The notes below the pieces were generated by a model, which was not told where the DNA came from, did not search any database, and worked only from the letters and a program-made list of their open reading frames with translations. Positions 1 to 7,448 of a stretch of DNA of 42,406 bases are shown here, piece after piece (within the stretch, counting starts at the first letter, position 1; the number at the start of each line of letters is the position of its first letter). A program made the translations under genes and the position numbers. The stretch comes from Streptomyces triticirhizae (GTDB lineage Bacteria; Actinomycetota; Actinomycetes; Streptomycetales; Streptomycetaceae), in contig NZ_RFFJ01000029.1 of the NCBI RefSeq assembly GCF_003696235.1, positions 1 through 42,406 of the forward strand, read 5' to 3'.

Positions 1-570
1 GGCCGCGCGCCGGCGCGCGGCCCGCCCGCCGCCCTCGGCGCCGGACGCGCCCTCGCCGGACGCGACATCCGAACCCGCCCCGGCGTCAACCTCGTCGGCG
101 AGCCGCCTCAGATCCTCGGGCCGGCGCAGGCCGACCGTCTCCGGGTCGTGTTCCCGCCGGGGCGGCCGGACCTGGAGCCCCATGGTCTCCGGGTCCGCCT
201 CCTTCGCGCGGGGCGCGAAGACGTCGAACGCCGACTCGTAGTCGTATGTCTCGTGCGGATACTCGCCCCCCGCGTACTCCCCGGCCGGGTACGCCCCACC
301 CGCGTACTCCCCGGCCGGGTACGCGTCCGCCGGATAGCCCTCCGCCGGGTAGCCGTCGAACGCCCCGGCCGGCGCGGCCCGGTGGTCCGCCGGCCCGCGC
401 TGTCCGGGAAGCGGGTCGCCCAACGGGTCGTCGAGGGCGTCGACGGCCGCCTGGTACGGGTCGGCGGCGGCGTGGCCCGGCCGTTCTCCCGCCGCCGGAT
501 ACGGTTCCTCCGCGTAGGGCTCCTGGTGCGGGTCCCAGGCCGCGCCCTCCCCGGGGCGCGACGCGTTCAC
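1..570 (-). CDS. Class E sortase, N-terminal part (3' end outside window)
   Basis: The first 190 codons are present. The GTG start at 570 overlaps the stop of the amidotransferase gene (GTGA), so the two are translationally coupled. The visible part is a long, acidic, Tyr/Pro/Gly-rich cytoplasmic tail. It contains two copies of a ten-residue unit AYPAGEYAGG and later the segments DPETMGL and DPETVGL, and it ends in a basic run (GGRAARRRAA). Streptomyces class E sortases (SrtE type) have such a tail before a membrane helix and the catalytic transpeptidase domain. That domain, with its Cys, His and Arg, lies beyond the left edge, so the call rests on the tail and on position beside pabA/trpG. 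SrtE enzymes anchor chaplins and other LAXTG proteins to peptidoglycan. The family call is an inference; a different membrane protein with a disordered tail cannot be excluded. Confidence 0.65.
   Translation of the reverse strand, partial: MNASRPGEGAAWDPHQEPYAEEPYPAAGERPGHAAADPYQAAVDALDDPLGDPLPGQRGPADHRAAPAGAFDGYPAEGYPADAYPAGEYAGGAYPAGEYAGGEYPHETYDYESAFDVFAPRAKEADPETMGLQVRPPRREHDPETVGLRRPEDLRRLADEVDAGAGSDVASGEGASGAEGGGRAARRRAA
271..324. repeat. 30-bp tandem repeat in the sortase N-terminus
   Basis: A 24-base identical segment occurs at 271-294 and 301-324, a period of 30 bp. It encodes AYPAGEYAGG twice on the minus strand. It is an in-frame coding repeat that would let the disordered tail change length by slippage. 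Confidence 0.8.
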
Positions 571-1223
571 GCCGCCGGCTCCTGCTGGCCGATCCGGCCC
601 ACGACGGGCGCGAGGCCGTGGGAACGCCCGACCGCGTCCGGGTCGCCGCAGCGGGCCAGCCAGTTGGCCAGCATCCGGTGGCCGCCCTCGGTCAGCACCG
701 ACTCGGGGTGGAACTGGACGCCCTCGACGGGGAGTTCGCGGTGGCGCAGCCCCATCACCACGGCCCCGGCCCGCGCCGTGACCGTCAACGCCTCGGGGAG
801 TCTCGGCTCCTCGGCGGCCAGCGAGTGGTAGCGGGTGACCGTCAGCGGCGAGGGCAGCCCCTCGAAGACGCCCGCGCCGTCGTGCTCCACCTCGGAGGTC
901 TTGCCGTGCAGCAGCTCGGGGGCCCGGCCGACCACGCCGCCGTAGGCAGCCGCCATCGCCTGCATCCCCAGGCAGACGCCGAACACCGGCACCCCGGTCT
1001 CGGCGCAGTGCCGCACCATCGGCACGCTGACGCCGGCCCGTTCGGGGGTGCCGGGGCCCGGGGAGATCAGCACGCCGGCGAAGCCGCCCTCCGCGACCCG
1101 GTCGGTGGTGACCGCGTCGTTCCGCAGCACCTCGCACTCGGCACCGAGTTGGTAGAGATACTGGACGAGGTTGTAGACAAAGCTGTCGTAGTTGTCCACG
1201 ACGAGGATGCGGGTGGCGCTCAC
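567..1223 (-). CDS. pabA: Aminodeoxychorismate/anthranilate synthase glutamine amidotransferase subunit
   Basis: This 218-residue class I glutamine amidotransferase releases ammonia from glutamine for a partner chorismate-using subunit (PabB or TrpE) in folate or tryptophan synthesis. The start shows the TrpG/PabA signature (VDNYDSFVYNL, residues 9-19). The nucleophile is Cys84 in GVCLGMQ, and the His/Glu pair is His172 and Glu174 in VQFHPESV. The length is normal. The GTG start has a run GGGGGGA just upstream and overlaps the stop of the preceding 59-residue gene. The 3' end overlaps the sortase start. In actinobacteria this gene sits in the division/cell-wall cluster, apart from the trp operon, and is usually annotated pabA or trpG. 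The sequence alone does not decide which partner it serves. Confidence 0.9.
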   Translation of the reverse strand: MSATRILVVDNYDSFVYNLVQYLYQLGAECEVLRNDAVTTDRVAEGGFAGVLISPGPGTPERAGVSVPMVRHCAETGVPVFGVCLGMQAMAAAYGGVVGRAPELLHGKTSEVEHDGAGVFEGLPSPLTVTRYHSLAAEEPRLPEALTVTARAGAVVMGLRHRELPVEGVQFHPESVLTEGGHRMLANWLARCGDPDAVGRSHGLAPVVGRIGQQEPAA

Positions 1224-1399
1224 CGGCCGGTCCCCCCTTGGGCGTCGTCCACGGTCACGTCATTGAAGGGCAACAGCGGCTCGGCCCACGGGAAGACGTA
1301 CTGGAAGAGCAGGTAGACCACGCCCAGCGCCAGGGCCAGTGAGAGCACCGACCGCACCAGCGTGTTGCCCGGCAGGTGTCGCCAGATCCACCCGTACAT
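1220..1399 (-). CDS. Small single-pass membrane protein (59 aa), unknown function
   Basis: A 59-codon frame lies exactly between the DUF881 gene and pabA. It starts with ATG at 1399, preceded by GGGGACGGGA, and its TGA overlaps the GTG of pabA. The product begins MYGWIWRHLPGNTLVRS, has one hydrophobic helix at about residues 15-35 ending in YLLFQYVFPW, and finishes with an acidic-polar tail. The aromatic WIWRHLPG start, the membrane helix and the coupling to pabA argue that it is real. A small hypothetical protein is also found at this place in other Streptomyces. No function is known to me. Its setting suggests a membrane role linked to division or wall synthesis, which is inference. Confidence 0.8.
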   Translation of the reverse strand: MYGWIWRHLPGNTLVRSVLSLALALGVVYLLFQYVFPWAEPLLPFNDVTVDDAQGGTGR

Positions 1400-1477
1400 G
1401 GCTTCCCGTCCCCATTTCGTGCGACGCCGCGTGCCCCAAGCGTACGACGACGGCGTGGGGGCGCGGGGTGATCAGGG

Positions 1478-2224
1478 TCAGTTCCCGGGCTCGACGGGGC
1501 GGGCGTGGTGCAGCGCGACGCTTCCCTCGTATCCGGGCAGGGTCACCGAGTCGTGTTCCTCGACGTCCCAGCCGAGGCCGTAGGCGGCGACATAGCTCTG
1601 GTAGTTGCGCAGCGCGGGGGAGTCGTCGAGGGCGGCGCGCAGCCGGTCGGTCGGGCCGACGGCGGTGATGGTGTACGGCGGGGAGTAGAGCTGGCCCTGG
1701 AGGATCAGGGTGTTGCCGACGCAGCGCACCGCGCTGGTGGAGATCAGCCGTTGGTCCATGATCCGCACGCCCTCGGCGCCGCCCGACCACAGGGCGTTGA
1801 CCACGGCCTGGAGGTCCTGCTGGTGGATGACCAGGTCGTTGGGGGTGGGCTCGGGGACGCCGGGGAGCAGCGGTTCGGCGTCCCTGGGGGCGTCGGTGAG
1901 GGTGACGGTGAGCCCGGGGCCGGTCAACTCGCTCAGCCCGGCGGCCGTCTCGGCCAGGTCCAGGCGCAGCGCCTGCTCGGGGTCGGTGCCGGAGTCGCGC
2001 TCGGTGAGGGCGGCCACCTCGGAACGGAGTCGCGCGGCCGAGGACTCCAGGGCGTCGTTCTGCCGCTCCCGCTCGCGGATCAGGTCGGACATCTGGAGCA
2101 GGGAGTCGTCGGTGCGGATGTTGTTGCCACGGGAGACGGTGAAGCTGATCCAGAAGAGCAGACCCGCCAGGGCGAAGACCGCGACCGTGCCGAGCCGGGC
2201 CCGGCGGAAGGGGAAATTCCTCAC
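1478..2224 (-). CDS. DUF881 family membrane-anchored protein
   Basis: The 248-residue product has a basic N-terminus, one membrane helix (about residues 12-30, TVAVFALAGLLFWISFTV), a coiled-coil-like stretch rich in Arg, Glu and Leu (about 45-95), and an extracytoplasmic DUF881 domain with the characteristic PNDLVIHQQDLQAVVNALW and NTLILQGQLYSPPYTITAVGP segments. The start is GTG at 2224, preceded by AAGGAGACC. The gene is divergent from crgA, as its homologue Rv0012 is in M. tuberculosis. DUF881 proteins accompany actinobacterial division genes and resemble part of the YlxW-type proteins. Their biochemical role is not established. Confidence 0.85.
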   Translation of the reverse strand: MRNFPFRRARLGTVAVFALAGLLFWISFTVSRGNNIRTDDSLLQMSDLIRERERQNDALESSAARLRSEVAALTERDSGTDPEQALRLDLAETAAGLSELTGPGLTVTLTDAPRDAEPLLPGVPEPTPNDLVIHQQDLQAVVNALWSGGAEGVRIMDQRLISTSAVRCVGNTLILQGQLYSPPYTITAVGPTDRLRAALDDSPALRNYQSYVAAYGLGWDVEEHDSVTLPGYEGSVALHHARPVEPGN

Positions 2225-2345
2225 CGTACCCTGGTCTCCTTAAACAGCCGCGGAAGGACTACGCTAGCCGACGATCCCATAGCTACGCGCTTCGGAGCGC
2301 GACCAGGTAGCGCCTTACGCAGCGCGATCGACAGGAGTTTCTCTC

Positions 2346-2609
2346 GTGCCGAAGTCTCGGGTCCGTAAGAAGAAGGACGACAGCTACGCGCCCTCGGAGA
2401 AGCGGGCGACGACCAAGCTCGACATGAGTTCGGGGCGTCGTTGGGTGGCTCCCCTGATGCTGGCGCTCTTTGGCATCGGGCTGGCGTGGATCGTGGTCTA
2501 CTACATGACCAAGGCGGATCTGCCGGTGGGAGCCCTCGGCGACTGGAACATCGTGGTCGGCTTCGGCTTCATCGCCCTCGGCTTCGTGGTCTCCACCCAG
2601 TGGAAATGA
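2346..2609 (+). CDS. crgA: Cell division protein CrgA
   Basis: The 87-residue product has a basic N-terminus ([16 protein letters not shown]) and two membrane helices (about 32-53 and 65-83) ending in FVVSTQWK. This is the typical CrgA layout. CrgA is a small membrane protein that binds FtsZ, FtsI and other division proteins. In Streptomyces it delays or limits FtsZ-ring formation in aerial hyphae, and in mycobacteria it helps assemble the septum. The GTG start has AGGAG about ten bases upstream. The gene is divergent from the DUF881 gene (121-bp gap) and convergent with the rhomboid gene. Confidence 0.95.
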   Translation: MPKSRVRKKKDDSYAPSEKRATTKLDMSSGRRWVAPLMLALFGIGLAWIVVYYMTKADLPVGALGDWNIVVGFGFIALGFVVSTQWK

Positions 2610-2636
2610 CCCGCCCGACCCTTCCCGCCGGCATCC

Positions 2637-2691
2637 CACAGGGTTATCCACAGGCCGCCTGAACATCGCAAGATCTGTGGATAACCCTGTG
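2637..2691. repeat. 17-bp perfect inverted repeat holding two DnaA boxes
   Basis: The arms CACAGGGTTATCCACAG (2637-2653) and its exact complement (2675-2691) flank a 21-base spacer. Each arm contains a TTATCCACA box in opposite orientation (2644-2652 and 2676-2684). It lies 28 bp after the crgA stop. It could act as a pair of DnaA sites, a hairpin terminator for crgA, or both. There is no T-run. Confidence 0.8.
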
Positions 2692-2821
2692 TGTCGAGCG
2701 GCGGGGACCGACCGCGTTCGAACCCTTCGCACCCCTGTTCTCCTGCGGAAACGCCCCTCGTGACGGTGACGGGCGCGAGTCGTCCACAGTGTGCACAAGA
2801 TCCGGGACCGGCTGTGGATAA
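2644..2821. promoter_or_regulatory. Cluster of four DnaA-box-like sites between crgA and the rhomboid gene
   Basis: TTATCCACA occurs at 2644-2652, its complement at 2676-2684 and again at 2813-2821, and TCGTCCACA occurs at 2780-2788. All fit the relaxed Streptomyces DnaA box (Y-Y-R/C-TCCACA). Four sites in 178 bp of non-coding, convergent sequence are unlikely to arise by chance in GC-rich DNA. Clusters near the origin titrate DnaA in S. coelicolor, so titration or a regulatory role is the likely function. Binding is not shown. Confidence 0.6.
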
Positions 2822-2830
2822 GTCTGACCT

Positions 2831-2860
2831 TAGGCCCGGGAAGCGGGGCCCGGGGGCCTA
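2831..2860 (-). terminator. Hairpin overlapping the rhomboid stop codon
   Basis: TAGGCCCGGG (2831-2840) pairs with CCCGGGGGCCTA (2849-2860) with a two-base bulge and an eight-base loop. The right arm includes the rhomboid TAG stop. It lacks a T-run, as many Streptomyces terminators do. Confidence 0.5.
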
Positions 2861-3736
2861 GCCGACCAGCTGGTTCGTCCGCACCAGACAGGCCACGAGG
2901 ATCGCCAGCGCGACCAGCGCGCACACCGCCATCTGGATCGGGAGCCGCGTCCTGCGCGGCGCCCAGACCATCCCGGCGGCGACCACCGAGCCGACGACCA
3001 GCCCGCCTATGTGCGCCTGCCAGGCGATCCCGGACCAGGTGAACGTGATCACCAGGTTGATCGCCAGCAGCAGCAGGATCGGCCGCATGTCGTAGTCGAG
3101 CCGGCGGGCCAGCACGGCGGTGGCGCCGAACAGCCCGAAGATCGCGCCCGAAGCGCCCAGCGACAGCTGCCGCTCGTCCGCCAGCAGGTAGGAGAGCGTG
3201 GAGCCGCCGAGCGCGGAGAGCAGGTAGAGCGCGACGAAACGGACCCGGCCCAGCGCGCTCTCCAGCTGCGGGCCCAGCAGCCACAGGCCCAGCATGTTGA
3301 ACCCGATGTGCCAGACCTCCTGGTGCAGGAACGCGGAGGTCAGCAGCCGGTACCACTCGCCGTCGGCCACCCCGATCCAGTGGGGGGCGAAGATCGTCCC
3401 GCCGTCCGCCGCGTGGCCGACCATCCCCAGGTCCACCACCAGCTCGTCGCCGCGCGCCAGCACGGCGAGGAAGACCACCGCGTTCAACGCGAGCAGCACC
3501 TTGGTGACCAGCCCCGAGTCCGCGGTGACCCGGCCGCCGGCCAGCGTCCTGGGCCGCGCGGCCCTGCTGGCCACCGCCGCGCCACGCACACACTGGCGGC
3601 ACTGGTACCCGACGGAGGCCGGCACCATGCAGGCGGGGCAGATCGGCCGGTCGCAACGGGTGCAGCGGACCCCGGTCTCCCGCTCCTGGTGCTGGTAGCA
3701 GCGGGCGAGCCCCGGCTGCGGATGCTGCTGGGCCAT
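2858..3736 (-). CDS. Rhomboid family intramembrane serine protease with N-terminal zinc finger
   Basis: The 292-residue product begins with a Cys/His-rich domain (Cys13, Cys25, Cys28, Cys33, Cys36, Cys46, Cys49 and His16), which looks like a B-box-type zinc finger. A rhomboid core of six or seven membrane helices follows. Its hallmarks are all present: HIGFNMLGLW on helix 2, the nucleophile Ser196 in GASGAIFG, and the base His242 in AHIGG. Rhomboids cut membrane proteins within the bilayer; the substrate is unknown. The ATG start has AAGGGA upstream. The gene lies downstream of the cyclophilin gene, separated by a terminator-like hairpin, and the finger-plus-rhomboid arrangement is normal for streptomycetes at this place. 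Confidence 0.93.
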   Translation of the reverse strand: MAQQHPQPGLARCYQHQERETGVRCTRCDRPICPACMVPASVGYQCRQCVRGAAVASRAARPRTLAGGRVTADSGLVTKVLLALNAVVFLAVLARGDELVVDLGMVGHAADGGTIFAPHWIGVADGEWYRLLTSAFLHQEVWHIGFNMLGLWLLGPQLESALGRVRFVALYLLSALGGSTLSYLLADERQLSLGASGAIFGLFGATAVLARRLDYDMRPILLLLAINLVITFTWSGIAWQAHIGGLVVGSVVAAGMVWAPRRTRLPIQMAVCALVALAILVACLVRTNQLVG

Positions 3737-3780
3737 GACGTCCCTTCGCTGCTGGCGGTGGACCCGGGGCCGAACGGAAA

Positions 3781-3812
3781 CCGGCCCCCTGATCCTACGG
3801 ACAGGGGGCCGG
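3781..3812 (-). terminator. Rho-independent-like terminator after the cyclophilin gene
   Basis: An 11-bp perfect stem, CCGGCCCCCTG (3781-3791) with its complement at 3802-3812, and a ten-base loop. In the minus direction it is followed by TTTCCGTT. It lies 28 bp beyond the cyclophilin stop. Confidence 0.75.
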
Positions 3813-3839
3813 AATCGTTCCCGGAATGCCGACTTCCGG

Positions 3840-4367
3840 TCAGCGGCTCTCGACCGTGACCGACTCGATCACCACGTCCTGCACCGGACGGTCGGTGTTG
3901 CTGTCGGTCGCGGTGCCGGCGATGGCGTCCACCACCTGCTGGCCCGCCGGCGAGGTGACCTCGCCGAAGATGGTGTGCTTCCCGGTCAGCCACGCGGTCG
4001 GGGCCACCGTGATGAAGAACTGCGAACCGTTGGTCCCGGGACCCGCGTTGGCCATGGCCAGCAGGTAGGGGCGGTCGAAGGCCAGCTCGGGGTGGATCTC
4101 GTCCTGGAACTTGTACCCGGGGCCGCCGGTGCCGTTGCCCAGGGGGTCCCCGCCCTGGATCATGAAGCCGCTGATCACCCGGTGGAAGACCGTGCCGTCG
4201 TACAGCTTCTCGGTGGACCGCTGCCCGGTGGCCGGGTGGACCCACTCGCGTTTGCCCTCGGCGAGCTCGACGAAGTTCTTGACCGTCTTCGGCGCGTGGT
4301 TCGGGAAGAGCCGCACCTCGATGTCGCCTCGGTTGGTCTTCAGGGTGGCGTAGAGCTGCTCAGCCAC
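3840..4367 (-). CDS. ppiA: Cyclophilin-type peptidyl-prolyl cis-trans isomerase
   Basis: The 175-residue cytoplasmic cyclophilin catalyses cis-trans isomerisation of Xaa-Pro bonds during folding. Active-site elements are clear: FHRVISGFMIQGGD (Arg63, Phe68, Gln71), GTNGSQFFIT (about 111-120), Trp126 and His131 in KHTIFGEV. There is no signal peptide. The start is GTG at 4367, preceded by GGAAGG. A cyclophilin next to crgA is conserved, as with ppiA (Rv0009) in M. tuberculosis. Its relation to division is unknown. Confidence 0.93.
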   Translation of the reverse strand: MAEQLYATLKTNRGDIEVRLFPNHAPKTVKNFVELAEGKREWVHPATGQRSTEKLYDGTVFHRVISGFMIQGGDPLGNGTGGPGYKFQDEIHPELAFDRPYLLAMANAGPGTNGSQFFITVAPTAWLTGKHTIFGEVTSPAGQQVVDAIAGTATDSNTDRPVQDVVIESVTVESR

Positions 4368-4552
4368 GATCTACCTTCCGTCTACGTTCAATGACGGTCA
4401 CCGATCCTGCCACGGACTCCCGACACGCCATGCCCCCGGATGGCCCTTTCGCGTGCCGTGGCGCCCCGTACCCGGCATGATTTGCGCACGAGTGGACAAG
4501 AGGAAGAGTCAGCGGGAAACCGCCACCAATGATCACCAAGGAGGCGAAAACA

Positions 4553-5035
4553 GTGACCCGGAACGGGAAGGCGACTGTTCGACAGGCGGGTGACGCGGTG
4601 CTCCCCTACGCGCTCTCCGCCAGGGAGAACGCCGCACGGTACGCACAGCAGGCCCGCGCCTACATGGCCCCTCGTGCCTCTCGGGCCGCTACCCAGGCCC
4701 GGCTCCGGTATGAGGCCCAGTGGGTGCCCCGCATCGAACAGGCCAGGCTCGCGGCGGGCCCGGCGAAGGAGAAGGCGGCCCTGCGCTCCGCCGCCGCCGT
4801 CGCCGCGCTGCGCGGCGATCTGACGGCCGATGAGATCCGTCACATGGCGCACCGCAGGCGGCGCCGGGCCAGGACCGGGCAGTTCGTCAGGAGGCTGGGG
4901 CTGATGGGCCTGCTGGCCGGCGGCGCGGTGGTCGCCTGGAAGTGGTGGAGCGCGCAGACCGACCCCGACTGGCTGGTCGAGCCCTCCCCCGCCACGGACG
5001 TCCCCAGCGAGCCGGAGGAACAGGCCCTGGGCTGA
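4553..5035 (+). CDS. DUF5324 family membrane protein
   Basis: I place the start at GTG 4553 because a near-perfect ribosome-binding site (AAGGAGG, 4538-4544) lies eight bases upstream. An in-frame ATG at 4529 would put that site inside the gene. The 160-residue product starts MTRNGKATVRQAGDAVLPYA. It has an Ala/Arg-rich, probably helical amphipathic region, a very basic patch (HRRRRRARTGQFVRR), one membrane helix (about 118-135, LGLMGLLAGGAVVAWKWW) and a short tail with NPDWLVEP-like TDPDWLVEPSPATDV. This matches the streptomycete DUF5324 family found beside the cyclophilin gene. Function is unknown. It converges on pknB at a strong hairpin. Confidence 0.8.
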   Translation: MTRNGKATVRQAGDAVLPYALSARENAARYAQQARAYMAPRASRAATQARLRYEAQWVPRIEQARLAAGPAKEKAALRSAAAVAALRGDLTADEIRHMAHRRRRRARTGQFVRRLGLMGLLAGGAVVAWKWWSAQTDPDWLVEPSPATDVPSEPEEQALG

Positions 5036-5102
5036 CCGCCAGCCCTTCCGTTCCGCCGGAGCCGGGGTCGCCCCGAGGACCGAGACCCCGGGAAGAACAC
5101 GA

Positions 5103-5145
5103 GACGGGCACGTCGGAGGCGTTCAACGCCTCCGAGGTGCCCGTC
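5103..5145. terminator. Strong bidirectional hairpin between the DUF5324 gene and pknB
   Basis: A 19-bp stem with one mismatch (5103-5121 against 5127-5145) closes a TTCAA loop. It sits midway between two convergent genes (stops at 5035 and 5164), so it probably ends transcription from both sides. Confidence 0.85.
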
Positions 5146-5163
5146 CGTTCGTCCCCGGCCGGG

Positions 5164-7185
5164 TCAGTCGTCCCGGCCGTTCATCCCGAGGATGCCGCCG
5201 TCGCCCTCCGTGCCGCCCTCGGGTCCGCCGCCGGGGCCGCCCGGGTCGCCGCCGCCGCCCGGGTCGCCGGCGCCCGGGTCGAAGGTGCTGATGGTGATCG
5301 GGGTGTCCGGCGCGACCTTCTGGCCGCCCGGCGGGTTGGTGACCACGACCAGCGCCGTCGGGGTGTCGGGACCCTCCACGGTCAGCTGGTTGAAGCCCGC
5401 CCCGTTCAACGCGGCCCTGGCCTGCTCCAGCGGCTGCCCCGCGACGTTGGGCACCTCGACCTCGGCCGGCGTGGTCTGCGTGGGCACGGCGACCGTCAGC
5501 ACCACCAGGCCACCCGGCGAGTGCTGCGAACCGGCGCCCGGGTCCTGGCTGATGACCTCGTTCTCCGGCCGCGAGTCGTCCGGCTGGTTCTCCCGCGTCA
5601 CGGTGAACCCGGCGGCGACCAGCTCGGCCCGGGCCTGGTCGAAGGGCTTGCCGACCACGTCCGGCACGGCCTCCGTGTCCGGGGCGGTGGCGACGGTCAG
5701 CGTGACCTCGCTCTCCGGCTCCACCTCCGTGCCGCCCTCCGGGTCCTGCGAGAGCACGGTGCCCGGCTCGGCGTTCGGGTCCTCCTCGGACTCCTGCCGC
5801 ACCGTCAGGTCGAGGTCCTCCAACTCGGCCTGGGCGTCCTCGAACGAGTCGCCCGTCACGTCCGGCACCTCGACCAGCTCCGGGCCGGCCGACGGGATGA
5901 TGGTGACGGTGTCGCCCTCCTCGCCCTCGGTGCCGGCCTCCGGGTCGGTCGAGCAGACCGTGCCCTCCTCCTCGTCGCAGGGCTGCGGGTCGCCGAGGCT
6001 GACCCGGAACCCGAGGCCGTCCAGCCGCTCCTGGGCCTCCTCCACCGGCTCGCCCGACACGTCGGGCACCCGCAGCGTCCCCTCGGGCGGCTCGTTGCCG
6101 AACATCGCCCGGCCGATGAGGATCGCGCCCACCAACACCAGGATGCCGGCGAGCACCAGCAGGATGGTCGAGGTGTGCCGGCCGCCCCCGCGCCGGTCCG
6201 CGCGGCCGTAGTCGTCGTCATAGCCGTCCGGGTCCCGGGCCGGCGGCATCATCGTGGTGCCCGGGTCGGTCGGCCGCAGCATGGTGGTGGGGCGGTCGTC
6301 GTAGCCGTACGCCGCGGCGCCCATCGCCGCCGTCGCGCCGACCGGGCGCCCGTCCAGGGCCGCCTCGATGTCGGCGCGCATCTCGTCCGCCGACTGGTAG
6401 CGGTAGTCCGGGTCCTTCACCAGCGCCTTCATCACGATGGCGTCGGTGTCGGGGGTGATCTCCGGGTCGAAGACGCTCGGCGGCTGCGGCTCCTCCCGCA
6501 CGTGCTGGTAGGCGACCGCCACCGGCGAGTCCCCTATGAACGGGGGCCGCACGGTGAGGAGTTCGTAGAGCAGACAGCCCGTGGAGTACAGGTCGGAGCG
6601 GGCGTCGACCGTCTCGCCCTTGGCCTGCTCGGGGGAGAGGTACTGCGCGGTGCCGATCACGGCGGCCGTCTGGGTCATCGTCATCCCGGAGTCGCCCATG
6701 GCGCGGGCGATGCCGAAGTCCATCACCTTCACCTGGCCGGTCCTGGTGAGCATGATGTTGGCCGGCTTGATGTCCCGGTGGACGATCCCGTTGCGGTGCG
6801 AGTACTCCAGCGCCTGGAGGATGCCGATACACATCTCCAGCGCCCGCTCCGGCAGCAGCTTGCGTCCCGAGTGCAGCAGCTCGCGCAGCGTCGAGCCGTC
6901 GACGTACTCCATCACGATGTAGGGGATGGAGATCCCGTCGACGTAGTCCTCGCCGGTGTCGTAGACGGCGACGATCGCCGGGTGGTTCAGGGAGGCGGCC
7001 GACTGGGCCTCCCTGCGGAACCTGGCCTGGAACGTGGGGTCGCGGGCGAGGTCGGCACGGAGCGTCTTGACGGCCACGGTGCGGCCCAGGCGGGTGTCGT
7101 GAGCCAGGTAGACCTCGGCCATACCCCCTCGGCCCAACACCTGGCCCAGCTCGTACCGCCCGCCGAGGCGACGCGGCTCATCCAT
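5164..7185 (-). CDS. pknB: PASTA-domain serine/threonine protein kinase PknB
   Basis: This 673-residue receptor-like kinase senses muropeptides or lipid II and phosphorylates division and wall-synthesis proteins. The kinase domain spans about 11-280: GRGGMAEVYLAHD loop, Lys40, catalytic Asp138 in HRDIKPAN, DFG 156-158, an activation loop rich in Thr (about 168-178) and SPEQAKG. A juxtamembrane linker, one membrane helix (340-362) and four extracellular PASTA repeats follow (about 371-435, 437-500, 504-567, 573-635), then a Gly/Pro-rich tail. PASTA 1 has two Cys (403, 411) that may form a disulphide. I chose ATG 7185 (MDEPRRLGGRYELG) because the longer reading adds 50 residues of low-complexity sequence without family similarity. 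The gene ends the fhaA-to-pknB series and is 263 bp beyond pbpA, so it may also have its own promoter. No separate pknA is seen. Confidence 0.95.
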   Translation of the reverse strand: MDEPRRLGGRYELGQVLGRGGMAEVYLAHDTRLGRTVAVKTLRADLARDPTFQARFRREAQSAASLNHPAIVAVYDTGEDYVDGISIPYIVMEYVDGSTLRELLHSGRKLLPERALEMCIGILQALEYSHRNGIVHRDIKPANIMLTRTGQVKVMDFGIARAMGDSGMTMTQTAAVIGTAQYLSPEQAKGETVDARSDLYSTGCLLYELLTVRPPFIGDSPVAVAYQHVREEPQPPSVFDPEITPDTDAIVMKALVKDPDYRYQSADEMRADIEAALDGRPVGATAAMGAAAYGYDDRPTTMLRPTDPGTTMMPPARDPDGYDDDYGRADRRGGGRHTSTILLVLAGILVLVGAILIGRAMFGNEPPEGTLRVPDVSGEPVEEAQERLDGLGFRVSLGDPQPCDEEEGTVCSTDPEAGTEGEEGDTVTIIPSAGPELVEVPDVTGDSFEDAQAELEDLDLTVRQESEEDPNAEPGTVLSQDPEGGTEVEPESEVTLTVATAPDTEAVPDVVGKPFDQARAELVAAGFTVTRENQPDDSRPENEVISQDPGAGSQHSPGGLVVLTVAVPTQTTPAEVEVPNVAGQPLEQARAALNGAGFNQLTVEGPDTPTALVVVTNPPGGQKVAPDTPITISTFDPGAGDPGGGGDPGGPGGGPEGGTEGDGGILGMNGRDD

Positions 7186-7448
7186 GTTTCCAGCCCTCTC
7201 CGTGTGTTCCCGGGCCGCGCTCCCCGGTGGCGCTCGGGCGTGGGGAGTCAGACCGTGGCTTACGGTACCCGGCGGGGATGAACCCGCCGGGCGGCGGTGT
7301 GCGGCCGATATCCAACCGGTATCGCCAGCCACCACGACCGGTCACCGTGGGCCGGTCCCAGATATGACGTGCGTTCGGTGGTTCGCGGTTGCCCACCGGG
7401 GCGGGGGCCGGACCGCCCGGGGCGTGCACGGGGAGGGGGACACGAACG
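7186..7448. other. pbpA-pknB intergenic region
   Basis: This 263-bp gap is unusually wide for the operon. I see no convincing gene in it and no clear promoter motif. It may hold a pknB promoter. Confidence 0.4.

Noticed and set aside
1192..1200. TTGTCCACG within pabA as a DnaA box
   Set aside because: The last base deviates, it is inside a coding region, and it stands alone.
2716..2723. GTTCGAAC as a LexA site
   Set aside because: It is an eight-base palindrome without the spaced TCGAAC-N4-GTTCGA layout.
4942..7281. A 779-codon plus-strand frame
   Set aside because: It is antisense to pknB, whose kinase and PASTA motifs are unambiguous.
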